This document shows, piece by piece, positions 21,899 through 30,124 of a stretch of 64,000 nt of DNA; position 1 is the stretch's first letter; each line of letters starts with the position of its first letter. The notes beneath the pieces are model-generated. The model was not told the origin of the DNA. It saw only the letters and a list, made by a program, of their open reading frames with translations, and did not search any database. The stretch is from NCBI RefSeq assembly GCF_011801145.1, contig NZ_CP046172.1, positions 1,426,001 to 1,490,000 of the forward strand, given 5' to 3'. The DNA comes from Nocardia arthritidis. GTDB taxonomy: Bacteria; Actinomycetota; Actinomycetes; Mycobacteriales; Mycobacteriaceae. A program made the translations under genes and the position numbers.

Positions 21899-23437
21899 AT
21901 GAACGTGGATTCGACTCGCCGCTGGCTGGCGCTGGGCGCGCTGGCGGTGGCCATGCTGACCATCGGACTCGACGTCACCGTCCTGACCGTCGCCCTGCCG
22001 ACCCTGGCCGCGGACCTACACGCGGGTACCGGTGCGCTGCAGTGGTTCAGCTCGGCGTACACCCTCGCGCTCGCGGCGCTGATGCTGCCCTTCGGCGCGC
22101 TCGGCGACCGCTACGGACGGAAGAAGGTGCTGCTTGCCGCGCTGCTGCTGTTCGGCGTCGCCTCGGCGGCCTGCACCTTCGCCACCTCGCCCGGCCAACT
22201 GATCGCGGGGCGCACGGTACTCGGCGTGGCGGCGGCCGCCATGATTCCGCTTTCGCTGGCGGTATTGCCCGTGCTGTTCCCGGGGCAGGAGGAGCGGCAG
22301 CGCGCGCTGACCGTCTGGATCACGGCCACCTCGGTGGGAATTCCACTCGGGCCATTGGTGGGTGGATGGCTGCTCCGGCACTTCTGGTGGGGCTCAGCGT
22401 TTTTGATCAACGTGCCCATGGTGATCATCGGCGCGCTCGCGGTCGCCGCGCTCGTCCCCGAGTCGCGCAGCGCGAACCGGCTCCCCATCGATCTGTTCGG
22501 CGTGCTGCTGTCCGCGCTCGGAATGCTCGGTCTCACATACGGTTTCATCCGCTTCGGCGAGCACGGTTGGGGTGACCCGACATCATGGGTGATCGTCGCG
22601 GCGGGCGTCGTCGGCTTGACCATCTTCATCTGGTGGCAGCGCAGGATCGATCATCCCCTCATCGACCTCGGACTGTTCGCCGTCTCCGGATTCCGTTGGG
22701 GCACGGTATTTCTCATCGTGGTCAACTTCGCGATGTTCGGCATGTTCTTCACCGTGCCGCAGTACTTCCAGGCGGTGCTCGGGGTCGATCCGTTCGGCAG
22801 CGGACTGCGATTGCTGCCGCTGATCGGCGGCCTCCTCGTCGGCAGCCGGTTCGTGAACGGGCTACTGTCCGCGCTGGGGGTGCGGACAGTGGAGATCATC
22901 GGCTTCGCGCTGCTGGCCGCCGGACTCGGAATCGGCGCGCTGACAACGGTCGACAGCGGCTACGGCTACACGGCGCTGTGGATCACCGTGCTCGGCATCG
23001 GCATGGGCTTCGTGATGCCCGCGGCGAACGGTCAGGCGATGGGTGTGCTCACCGCCGAGCGGTCCGGCAGCGGTTCGGCGCTGCTGCAGGCGTTGCGGCA
23101 GGCGGGCGGCACCATCGGCGTCGCGGTGCTGGGCACCGTGCTCGCCAACCAGTACCGCGCCGAACTCGGCCCGCTCGACCGGGAGCCGATCTCCGATGGA
23201 GTGACCGCCGGAGTCGCCGTCGCGCGCAAGCTCGGCAACGCCGATGCGCTGAGGCAGGTGCAGTCGGCGTTCCTCGGCGGAATGGGCGCGATGCTGTGGG
23301 TTTGCGCGGCCATCTGCGTCATCGCGATTCCCCTCGTCTGGTTCGTGCTGCCCGGGCGATCGGCCGACTCGGCGCAAGCGCAAGCCGCCTCGACCGAACC
23401 CATTCCGGATGAGCCAGAATCAACACATGTCGGTTGA
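21899..23437 (+). CDS. MFS drug-efflux-type transporter (EmrB/QacA, 14 TM)
   Basis: A 512-residue major facilitator with about 14 hydrophobic segments. It has motif C-like LDVTVLTVALPTLAADL at the first helix and motif A GALGDRYGRKK near residue 70. It probably exports a toxic compound using the proton gradient. An aaggagagg site precedes the ATG. Its 3' end overlaps a TetR gene, so the pump and its regulator are one operon behind a repeat-rich promoter. Confidence 0.9.
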   Translation: MNVDSTRRWLALGALAVAMLTIGLDVTVLTVALPTLAADLHAGTGALQWFSSAYTLALAALMLPFGALGDRYGRKKVLLAALLLFGVASAACTFATSPGQLIAGRTVLGVAAAAMIPLSLAVLPVLFPGQEERQRALTVWITATSVGIPLGPLVGGWLLRHFWWGSAFLINVPMVIIGALAVAALVPESRSANRLPIDLFGVLLSALGMLGLTYGFIRFGEHGWGDPTSWVIVAAGVVGLTIFIWWQRRIDHPLIDLGLFAVSGFRWGTVFLIVVNFAMFGMFFTVPQYFQAVLGVDPFGSGLRLLPLIGGLLVGSRFVNGLLSALGVRTVEIIGFALLAAGLGIGALTTVDSGYGYTALWITVLGIGMGFVMPAANGQAMGVLTAERSGSGSALLQALRQAGGTIGVAVLGTVLANQYRAELGPLDREPISDGVTAGVAVARKLGNADALRQVQSAFLGGMGAMLWVCAAICVIAIPLVWFVLPGRSADSAQAQAASTEPIPDEPESTHVG

Positions 23438-24041
23438 GCTGTCGGGCGACAGGCCGCCCGTTTCAGGCCTGCGCGAGCGGAAGAAGGAACGGACCCGCCG
23501 GACGATTCGCCAGGAGGCGTTCCGGCTGTTCCGTGAGCAGGGCTACGCCGAAACCACCGTCGAGCAGATCGCGGCGGCGGCGGAGGTCTCGCCCAGCACC
23601 TTCTTCCGCTATTTCCCGTCCAAACAGGAGCTCGCGCTTGTCGACGACCTCGACCCGGTGATGTTCGCGGCGATCGACAACCAGCCGGCGGATCTGCCGG
23701 TGCTGGAAATGATCCGGCGCGCGACCATCGAGGCGTTCGACTCGTTGACCCCGGAGGAACTCGCCTTCGAAACCGAGCGGATCAACCTGATCTATTCGGT
23801 GCCGGAGCTGCGCGGCGCGATGGCGCAGGAGTTGGAACGCAATATCGAGATAACCGCCGGAATCGCGGCCCAGCGCAGCGGCAGGTCCGTCGACGATTTG
23901 GAGGTGCGGGTCTTCGCGGGCGCTTTGGTCGGCGCGATGTTCGCGCTGATCCAGAAGGAGCCGTTCAGCCAGGACCAGATCCTGCGGGTCGTCGAATTCC
24001 TGTCCGCCGGGCTACCGCTCAGTGGGATCGAAACCCACTGA
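23409..24041 (+). CDS. TetR family transcriptional regulator of the MFS operon
   Basis: A 210-residue TetR-type protein. The helix-turn-helix region includes YAETTVEQIAAAAEVSPSTF followed by FRYFPSKQEL. It overlaps the transporter gene by 29 bp if the ATG at 23409 is used, or 11 bp from the ATG at 23427; neither has a strong ribosome site, so translation is likely coupled. It is expected to repress the operon at the CTCTCA repeats near 21852-21884. Confidence 0.85.
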   Translation: MSQNQHMSVELSGDRPPVSGLRERKKERTRRTIRQEAFRLFREQGYAETTVEQIAAAAEVSPSTFFRYFPSKQELALVDDLDPVMFAAIDNQPADLPVLEMIRRATIEAFDSLTPEELAFETERINLIYSVPELRGAMAQELERNIEITAGIAAQRSGRSVDDLEVRVFAGALVGAMFALIQKEPFSQDQILRVVEFLSAGLPLSGIETH

Positions 24042-24046
24042 GCGGT
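24014..24046. terminator. Hairpin spanning the TetR stop codon
   Basis: Perfect 13-bp arms ACCGCTCAGTGGG (24014-24026) and CCCACTGAGCGGT (24034-24046) with loop ATCGAAA, between convergent genes. The TGA of the TetR gene lies inside the second arm. Confidence 0.75.
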
Positions 24047-24053
24047 AAGGGGT

Positions 24054-24731
24054 TTACTGTGCCTTGGTGACCGGGCAGCCGTGCGCGAGCGGGCCGAGCA
24101 GCTTGTTGTTGTCGTAGAAGTGCTCCAGCTCGAGGATGCGCAGGTCGTCGCTCACCCTGGCGATGGTGACGCCGAACATCTCGATCTGCTCACCGGTGGG
24201 CTGGTGGCCCTTGTACTCGCCCTCGTACCGGCCCCAGTGCCGCCAGCGGAAGGTGACGGCGGGCGGGCCGGACAGCACCTCGAGCACCTCCCAGAAGAAT
24301 CCGCCGGGGAAGGCGGTGTGGAAGGTGTGGTGCGAGGACTCGAAGGTCTCCTCGGCGACGTCGTAGAACGGGTTGTCGCCGATCAGGATGTTGTAGCTGC
24401 CGATGCGGGCGAATTCCTCGGCGTCCTGCCACGGGCCGCCGTTGACCCGGCCGCGGTAGTGCTCGGCCACCAGCGAGACCCAGGTCGCCGGGTCGTGCTT
24501 GTGCGAGACCTCCATTTCGAAGACCCGGACCAGGTCCTCGACGATGGCCTCCAGCGAGCCCGCCGCGTGCGAGGTGGTGCGTTCACGCGGCACCACCTCG
24601 TTGGTCAGGTGGTAGTCGGGTGCGCCGTTGCGCCAATCCTCGGCCGGGGTGGCCGCGACCACCGCGTCGCGACCCTGCAGCCACAGCGGTGTTTCGTCGG
24701 CCGTCTTGGAATCCGTTGCGTCAACTGTCAT
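24054..24731 (-). CDS. SnoaL-like (NTF2-fold) protein
   Basis: About 225 residues. The central and C-terminal part (from about residue 55) looks like a SnoaL/NTF2-type cone: long helix SLEAIVEDLVRVFEMEV, then strands with His/Trp/Arg-rich segments such as VTFRWRHWGRYEG. The family includes polyketide cyclases and ester cyclase-like proteins. A catalytic role cannot be assigned. The ATG at 24731 gives a sensible N-terminus; an upstream extension to 24824 is possible. It is divergent from the SRPBCC gene. Confidence 0.7.
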   Translation of the reverse strand: MTVDATDSKTADETPLWLQGRDAVVAATPAEDWRNGAPDYHLTNEVVPRERTTSHAAGSLEAIVEDLVRVFEMEVSHKHDPATWVSLVAEHYRGRVNGGPWQDAEEFARIGSYNILIGDNPFYDVAEETFESSHHTFHTAFPGGFFWEVLEVLSGPPAVTFRWRHWGRYEGEYKGHQPTGEQIEMFGVTIARVSDDLRILELEHFYDNNKLLGPLAHGCPVTKAQ

Positions 24732-24944
24732 TTCGGGACTGGTCCCTTCGTCGAGATCGAACCCGACGAACCTAGCAGTCTGTGTCCGGATTGTCTCGAC
24801 AAGGGCTCGCATGTGAAACGTCAATGAACAATGTTGTGCCGCAATAGACTTCGTACATAACCGAAATATGCTGGGTAGAAGCCTATTTCACGATCTCGGC
24901 GCGCGGTCTGGCGTGAACGGGGCTTTCGGTGCTTCGATCTACCC

Positions 24945-25409
24945 ATGAGCGGCAACAGCGAATCCGCGCGCATCGTCAGCACCAGCCGGGAGATCGCGGC
25001 CCCGGCCGATCGCATCTTCGAATTGATCGCAGACCCGTCGCGGCAGCCCGAATGGGACGGCAACGACAACCTCGGCCACGCGGCTCCCGATCAGCGCGTC
25101 CACGCGGTGGGCGACGTCTTCGTCATGACCCTCACCAAGAAGGACACAGTCCGGGAGAACCACATCGTCGAATTCGAGGAGGGCCGCCGCATCGCCTGGC
25201 TGCCATCCGAACCCGGCAAGCAGCCGCCCGGCCACCTCTGGCGCTGGACCCTCGAACCCCTCGACCCGAACACCACCCGGGTCACCCACACCTACGACTG
25301 GACCAACCTCACCGACGAAAGTCGTTACCCCCGCGCCCAAGCCACCACCCCCACCAAACTCCAGTCCTCCCTGGACCGCCTCGCCGCACTCGCCGAGAAG
25401 AGTTCATAA
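24945..25409 (+). CDS. SRPBCC (polyketide cyclase/dehydrase-like) protein
   Basis: A 154-residue protein with the SRPBCC start pattern (VSTSREIAAPADRIFELIAD, then PEWDG), an internal WRWTLEPLDPN strand region and a C-terminal helix. It probably binds a small hydrophobic ligand; the ligand is unknown. It is followed 26 bp later by an RDD protein gene on the same strand. Confidence 0.8.
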   Translation: MSGNSESARIVSTSREIAAPADRIFELIADPSRQPEWDGNDNLGHAAPDQRVHAVGDVFVMTLTKKDTVRENHIVEFEEGRRIAWLPSEPGKQPPGHLWRWTLEPLDPNTTRVTHTYDWTNLTDESRYPRAQATTPTKLQSSLDRLAALAEKSS

Positions 25410-25435
25410 CCGGCGGCTGTGCCATCATCGTCGGT

Positions 25436-26059
25436 ATGGGGTTCATGCGGCGGGGACTACTGCGGGTCAACAATTATTTGGATGAGCTGGACCGGAAGAA
25501 GCCATCCGGTCCCCGCTACCACGGCGACAAGAACGATCCAAGGTATCCGTCGCCGCGCGAATTACGTACCGCGATGGCCGTGGTGCCGGACATCGCATTG
25601 CACGCCGGGGTCGCGTGGCTGGCGTTCGCACGCAGTAGCGGGATCGTCTCGCTGTTGCTCGCCGTGCTCGCCTATGTGGGCGCGTCATTCGTACACACGG
25701 TGTTGTTCCAGCGGGTGACGGGTGGCGCGACCGTCGGCAAGCTGCTGTTCGGGGTTGTGCTCATCCGAGGCGGCGACGGACGCCGACCTACTCTCTGGAA
25801 CCTTCTGGTCGCCTTCTGCGGTCGCGGCATCCTTCTGATGATCGACGGGGACTCGCCGACGGATTACGGAGGGTTCCTGGTACATGTGCGGCGGCGTGAC
25901 GTCCGTGCACTGCGAGCCGCGGAACGTCGAAACCAGGCGCTGTCACCCGCACCCGGTTACCCAACGTCTCCGCAAGGCTATCCGGCGCGGTCGCAAGGGT
26001 TTTCGGATCTTCATGGCTATCCCTCCGGCCAGCACGGACATCCGCCGCACCTGGGTTGA
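25436..26059 (+). CDS. RDD family membrane protein
   Basis: A 207-residue membrane protein with an RDD-type core of about three hydrophobic segments. Family-like features are GATVGKLLFGVVLIR and a C-terminal RRRDVRALRAAERRN, followed by a Pro/Gly/Tyr-rich tail. The N-terminal stretch DPRYPSPRELR is shared with the RDD protein at 30125-30784, so the two are paralogues. RDD proteins are poorly defined; some act in ion exchange. Confidence 0.8.
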   Translation: MGFMRRGLLRVNNYLDELDRKKPSGPRYHGDKNDPRYPSPRELRTAMAVVPDIALHAGVAWLAFARSSGIVSLLLAVLAYVGASFVHTVLFQRVTGGATVGKLLFGVVLIRGGDGRRPTLWNLLVAFCGRGILLMIDGDSPTDYGGFLVHVRRRDVRALRAAERRNQALSPAPGYPTSPQGYPARSQGFSDLHGYPSGQHGHPPHLG

Positions 26060-26092
26060 CAGCCTCGATTTCCGAGCGGCCGAGCCGAATGA

Positions 26093-27004
26093 TTATTGCG
26101 GTGGCAGATCCAAACTGCTCGGATTCTGACCCGTTGTTTGCGGCTTCGACAGTTCGTCCACGATCTTCTCGCGGAGCTTATCTTCGATCTTCCCCGTCAA
26201 CCGGTCGGTGATGCTGGTCTCGTCCCAAACGGAGCCGACGGTTTTGCTGCCGACTTCGTGTCCGATCCGATTGTTGAGCAGCCAGTCGCCTGCTTTGGTG
26301 CCGGTGGAGATGCCGCTCTCCTTCAGCAGCTTCGTCGATGTTGCCGACACCGGGGAAGCGATCGCCCCGGTAATCGCGCCCCGTGCGCTTTCTGTCGCGA
26401 TATCGCCGACGTCAAGGCCGTTGCGAACGCCGAGTTTTATCTCCAGCTCCTGAAGTCCGAACTCCTTCAACGCACCCAGAGAACCGCCGATGGCCGCGCC
26501 TTTGACCACGGTCCACACCGTGATGTTCTCCAGTAGTTTGCTCAGTGCTTTGTTGATCGCGGCCCGCACGGCGACTTCTTGAGCGGCGCCCTCCGCGACG
26601 CTCGCGCCGAGGGTCTCGACAGCTCCGGCCGCGGCGATCGCCAATTGGACCGCCAGATAGATCAGCATCGAGATGATGAACAGCTTTACGGCCAAGACCA
26701 GATACGCCATGATCTGCAGCACTTGGCCCAACTCATGACAGAGATCGGCCAGCTGTTTCAGTGCACCGTCTTTGCCGCCGACCTTCTTCCAGAACTGCTC
26801 GATCGAGTCGTGCGTCTTGCCCTCGGTGTGGGCGAGCAAGATCTTGACTATGTCGTCGCCATCGTCGTTCAGTTTGTCGAGCAGGTCGCCCATTTGGTTC
26901 CAGCGATCGGCGGCGCCTTGTAGGCCGGTCTCGTCGGACTCCGGCCATTTGGCGACGACCAAGGCCGCGACCGGCTTCAGCTCGCTCGGAATCTCGATTC
27001 CCAT
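26093..27004 (-). CDS. Type VII-associated protein with CpnT-like WXG100 N-terminal domain
   Basis: About 303 residues. The first 180 resemble the N-terminal domain shared by actinobacterial CpnT-like and polymorphic toxin proteins: start IEIPSELKPVAALV, then KWPESDETGLQGAADRWNQMG, FWKKVGG and a long hydrophobic helix pair at about 105-140. The remaining C-terminal part shows no recognisable toxin motif. The ATG at 27004 follows ggaagg. It lies directly after a WXG100 gene and a YbaB-like gene, the usual order of such loci. Confidence 0.72.
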   Translation of the reverse strand: MGIEIPSELKPVAALVVAKWPESDETGLQGAADRWNQMGDLLDKLNDDGDDIVKILLAHTEGKTHDSIEQFWKKVGGKDGALKQLADLCHELGQVLQIMAYLVLAVKLFIISMLIYLAVQLAIAAAGAVETLGASVAEGAAQEVAVRAAINKALSKLLENITVWTVVKGAAIGGSLGALKEFGLQELEIKLGVRNGLDVGDIATESARGAITGAIASPVSATSTKLLKESGISTGTKAGDWLLNNRIGHEVGSKTVGSVWDETSITDRLTGKIEDKLREKIVDELSKPQTTGQNPSSLDLPPQ

Positions 27005-27009
27005 CGGGC

Positions 27010-27351
27010 TCAAGCCTTCCCGTCGATCTTGCCGGTAATTTTCTGCAGCGCGTCCTTGAATCCCTGGTCGACCTCGGTGGTCTTATTCGCGATCAGCTCG
27101 GCGGCTTTCCCCAGATTCTCGAACATGCTGATCGCGCTGCTGATCGCGCTGGCTGCTTCCTCGGCCTTGTGTTCGTAGTTCTGCGCGAAGCGTTGTCCGA
27201 ATTCATCATTGCCCCAGACCTTGCCGAGCGAAGCCAGCCCGCTCTGCAACTCGGACAGTCCGTTGCGGAGATCCGAGCTGACCTCTGCGAATTTCGGCGC
27301 CTGCGCCTTGACTTGGTCGGGATCGACCGAGAAGTTGTAGTTATCAACCAT
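27010..27351 (-). CDS. WXG100 family protein
   Basis: A 113-residue helical-hairpin protein with the WXG-type turn KVWGNDEFGQRFAQNY near residue 44. A first helix (LRNGLSELQSGLASL) and a second helix (EEAASAISSAISMFENLGKAA) flank it. WXG100 proteins are type VII secretion substrates or partners that dimerise with neighbours. It sits 6 bp after the YbaB-like gene and immediately before the CpnT-like gene. Confidence 0.82.
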   Translation of the reverse strand: MVDNYNFSVDPDQVKAQAPKFAEVSSDLRNGLSELQSGLASLGKVWGNDEFGQRFAQNYEHKAEEAASAISSAISMFENLGKAAELIANKTTEVDQGFKDALQKITGKIDGKA

Positions 27352-27357
27352 TTTCTG

Positions 27358-27864
27358 CTACCCGATGCCCTTCCAATGTGGCCCCTCGTCTTCGTCCTCG
27401 TACGCCCGCTCCGACTCCTGCGGTGCTGTGGGTTCGGCTGTGGGTAGTGGTGGCAGGACGTCGCCGATCGGACGACCGATGAACGGCAGGCTTTCGAAGG
27501 GATCTTCCGGCGGCGTGAATTCGGCGGCTGCCGCGGTCACCGGGCCGAGGACAGCATCGATCTCGGATTTAGCCGCACGGGCCGCCGCCTGGGCTGCCTG
27601 TAGGAATGAAATGCCCAGCTTGTCGGGTTGCGAGCGCTTGAAGGCCGACGGGTCCACCCAGACCTCGATCGGCACTCCGGCCGAGTTGGTCGTCACCCGG
27701 ACGAGGTTGTCGTCCGACCACCCCTCCGACTTCGCGATGGCGAGCACGTCGCGCGCCTGCCCGATATCGCGCAATTGCTGCTCGTAGGTGGCCATCATCG
27801 CGTCTGCCTGCGCCTGGAGCGCTTCGGTGCGCGCCCGCAATTGGTCCCGCTCGAATGAAGTCAC
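27358..27864 (-). CDS. YbaB/EbfC family protein
   Basis: A 168-residue protein. An N-terminal helix (ERDQLRARTEALQAQADAMMATYEQQ) is followed by strands with TTNSAGVPIEVWVDPSAF, as in YbaB/EbfC proteins, and then an acidic Pro-rich tail. YbaB proteins bind DNA in some bacteria, and a related protein (EspL) is encoded in the mycobacterial ESX-1 locus. First gene of the minus-strand WXG100 module. Confidence 0.75.
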   Translation of the reverse strand: MTSFERDQLRARTEALQAQADAMMATYEQQLRDIGQARDVLAIAKSEGWSDDNLVRVTTNSAGVPIEVWVDPSAFKRSQPDKLGISFLQAAQAAARAAKSEIDAVLGPVTAAAAEFTPPEDPFESLPFIGRPIGDVLPPLPTAEPTAPQESERAYEDEDEGPHWKGIG

Positions 27865-28262
27865 AGCTGATCCTCGGGTCGATGGTTAACTCTTCAGAGA
27901 GGTTGGACGCGCAGCCGACGGCTTCGGTTCCATCAATTTGCCGAGCATACGTGGGCCTTCGGTACCGAGGTGGTATCCATGGCTGGCGTCATTGCGAGAT
28001 GCGTTGGGGTGGAGGCGTATTCGTGTGGAGATCATTCTCATGCCTTGGCTTTGCCCAGGTAGGCGGCGTAACGCGATGGGTTGGCGCCGAATGAGTAGCG
28101 CGATGTGGCCGATTTCTCCTACCAATCGGTTTTGAAATAAGACCATTGGTGTTAGGTTCGAGTCCTACTGGTGTGGGGGCCGAGTTGTATGACGGGCACT
28201 GTCCGTACCTCGGGTTGCCGTATCGGGTCTCGGCGGGTGAAGTGAGCCGAACCGTCGATGGC
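27865..28262. other. Intergenic region, no gene supported
   Basis: About 400 bp between the divergent YbaB-like and amidase genes. The short open frames have no ribosome site or family resemblance. It holds a hairpin (28121-28150) and a tRNA T-arm-like sequence (28153-28167), described among the findings. Confidence 0.6.
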
Positions 28263-29594
28263 ATGGAGAAGTCTGTAGTGGTGGCTGATCGATTGCACGG
28301 CATGTCCGCCAGCGAGATTCGGGAGCGCGTCGTCGCGGGGGAGTGGAGTCCGCACGAGGTCTGCGAGATGGCGTCGGGGGCGGCCGCCGAAATCGGTGGT
28401 GCGCTGGGGGCGTTCATCACCATCACGCCGGAGGTCGCATATCGCCATGCCGCCAACGCGTTGCGGCAGTTGGAGCAGGGGGATCCCGGTCCGCTGTGCG
28501 GGGTGCCGATCGGGGTCAAGGATGTCTTCGACGTCGCGGGCGTACCTACCACGACGGGGTCGCTGGCGCGCCGCGAATCCGTTGCGGCGCAGGACGCGTC
28601 GTGTGTCGCCCGGCTGGTCTCGGCCGGTGCGATGGTGATCGGCAAGACGAATATGCCGGAATTCGCCATGCTGCCGCGGACCGTGAACCGGCTGGGCGGC
28701 GAATGCGTCAATCCCGTTGACGGGACCCGTATTTCCGGTGGCTCCAGCGGCGGGTCGGCGGCGGCGGTCGCGGCCGGTATCGTGCCGATCGCACTGGGCA
28801 CCGACGCGGGCGGTTCGACGCGGATTCCGGCGGCGCTGTGCGGAACGGTCGGCGTGCATTCGACCCCGGGCGCGGTCGACGGCCGCGGAACCTACCGCAG
28901 CAGTGCGCTTTTGACGTCGATCGGCCCGATTGCCCGCACTGTCGGCGATGCCGCGCTGGTGCTGGATCTGCTCGGCGCGCAGGCGGATTACCGCTCAGCC
29001 GCGCTGCGCGGTCGATGGGTCGGCCGATCCGGCCTGGACTCGAACGCCGACCCGAGGGTGCTCGCGGCGGTGCGCGGTATCTGTGATCGATTGGGCGACA
29101 AGGGTATCGATATCGCCGACAGTGATGCGAGCCTGTCGGCCGATCGCTACATCGACTCCTTCCATGTCGTGCTGAACGGTGACCGCTACCGCCAGCTGCA
29201 TCGGTTCATCGACGACCCGGCCGCGCACGCCCTGCTGACCGACTACGCCCGCCGCATTCTGGCCGAGGGCGCCCGCGTCACCGATGCCGAATACGCGACG
29301 GCCGTCACCACCCGCCGAGACGCGGCGGCACACCTCGAAACCCTGCTCGCCGGAACGGATTTCCTGGTCACACCGACGGTATCGGTGACCGCCCCGCGCG
29401 CCGCGGACCCGCTCGACCACGCGGGCCTCATCGCCTTCACCTATCTGGTGAACTACACCGGATACACCGCCGTCAGCGTGCCGTGCGGCATCGTCGACGG
29501 CCTGCCGATCGGCATTCAGCTCATCGGCCGCCCCGGCGCCGAGTCGACTTTGTTGGACGCGGCCCGCCGGATCGAGCGCCTGAACGCCGAATAG
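28263..29594 (+). CDS. Amidase signature family enzyme
   Basis: About 443 residues with the full Ser-cisSer-Lys triad: Lys86 in IGVKDVFDV, Ser161 in GGSSGGS and Ser185 in GTDAGGSTRIPA. The spacing matches that of fatty acid amide hydrolase. It hydrolyses an amide bond; the substrate is unknown. The ATG at 28263 places the catalytic core at the usual distance, but the start is uncertain because no strong ribosome site is seen and in-frame codons exist upstream. Tandem repeats begin right at its stop codon. Confidence 0.88.
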   Translation: MEKSVVVADRLHGMSASEIRERVVAGEWSPHEVCEMASGAAAEIGGALGAFITITPEVAYRHAANALRQLEQGDPGPLCGVPIGVKDVFDVAGVPTTTGSLARRESVAAQDASCVARLVSAGAMVIGKTNMPEFAMLPRTVNRLGGECVNPVDGTRISGGSSGGSAAAVAAGIVPIALGTDAGGSTRIPAALCGTVGVHSTPGAVDGRGTYRSSALLTSIGPIARTVGDAALVLDLLGAQADYRSAALRGRWVGRSGLDSNADPRVLAAVRGICDRLGDKGIDIADSDASLSADRYIDSFHVVLNGDRYRQLHRFIDDPAAHALLTDYARRILAEGARVTDAEYATAVTTRRDAAAHLETLLAGTDFLVTPTVSVTAPRAADPLDHAGLIAFTYLVNYTGYTAVSVPCGIVDGLPIGIQLIGRPGAESTLLDAARRIERLNAE

Positions 29595-29893
29595 GCGCTG
29601 TCGCTGAGCCGTTCTCAGCCCGTGCCTGGGCGGAGCGGAGCCTGATGGGCGTTGTCGGGGTACCTGTCTGTGGCCCGTGCATGGGCGGAGCGGATGCGAG
29701 ATACGCCTGATGGGCGTTGTCGGGGTACCTGTCTGTGGCCCGTGCATGGGCGGAGCGGATGCGGAGGTGCGCCGCATGGGCGTTGTCCGCGTAGCCGTGT
29801 GTAGTCCGCGCATGGGCGGAGCGAATGCGGAGGCATGCCCAATAGGCGCTATCGGCGTAGCCGTCTTCGAGCCCCTTTCCGGGCCGAGCTCCT
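29591..29893. repeat. MIRU-like tandem repeat, five degenerate units
   Basis: Aligned on the word AT(A/G)GGCG(C/T)TGTC, units begin at 29591, 29645, 29710, 29776 and 29842 (spacing 54, 65, 66 and 66 bp). Each carries a following TGGGCGGAGCG-type core; unit 5 is partial. The array starts in the amidase stop codon. Related units occur at 54.4 and 59.5 kb. Confidence 0.85.
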
Positions 29894-29904
29894 AGCATTC
29901 GTGC

Positions 29905-30114
29905 ATGGGCGCGTTGAGCATTTGGCACATCCTGATCCTGCTCGTCCCGATCGTGTTGATCGGTGGTGTGGTCGCGATAGTCCTCGCAGTCGCGAAATCC
30001 GGGAAGCCTCGGCCGCTCGCGTTCCCGCCGGGGTGGTATCCCGATCCCACCGGTGCGCCTATCCAGCGTTACTGGGATGGCACGAAATGGACCGCGCAGC
30101 AGCCACTTCCGTAG
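29905..30114 (+). CDS. Small membrane protein with DUF2510 domain
   Basis: A 69-residue protein with one N-terminal membrane helix (about residues 7-30) and a C-terminal DUF2510 signature PPGWYPDPTGAPIQRYWDG followed by KWT. DUF2510 is a short Trp/Tyr-rich domain common in actinobacterial membrane proteins, of unknown function. It converges on the RDD gene downstream. Confidence 0.8.
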   Translation: MGALSIWHILILLVPIVLIGGVVAIVLAVAKSGKPRPLAFPPGWYPDPTGAPIQRYWDGTKWTAQQPLP

Positions 30115-30124
30115 GTTTGTCCGG

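Noticed and set aside
24929..25435. Upstream extension of the RDD gene through the SRPBCC gene
   Set aside because: It reads the SRPBCC gene out of frame as an Arg/Pro-rich string. The ATG at 25436 gives a normal RDD N-terminus.
28121..28167. Complete tRNA gene
   Set aside because: Only a T-arm-like element and one hairpin can be formed; the acceptor stem, D-arm and 3' end do not fit. Kept only as a low-interest observation.
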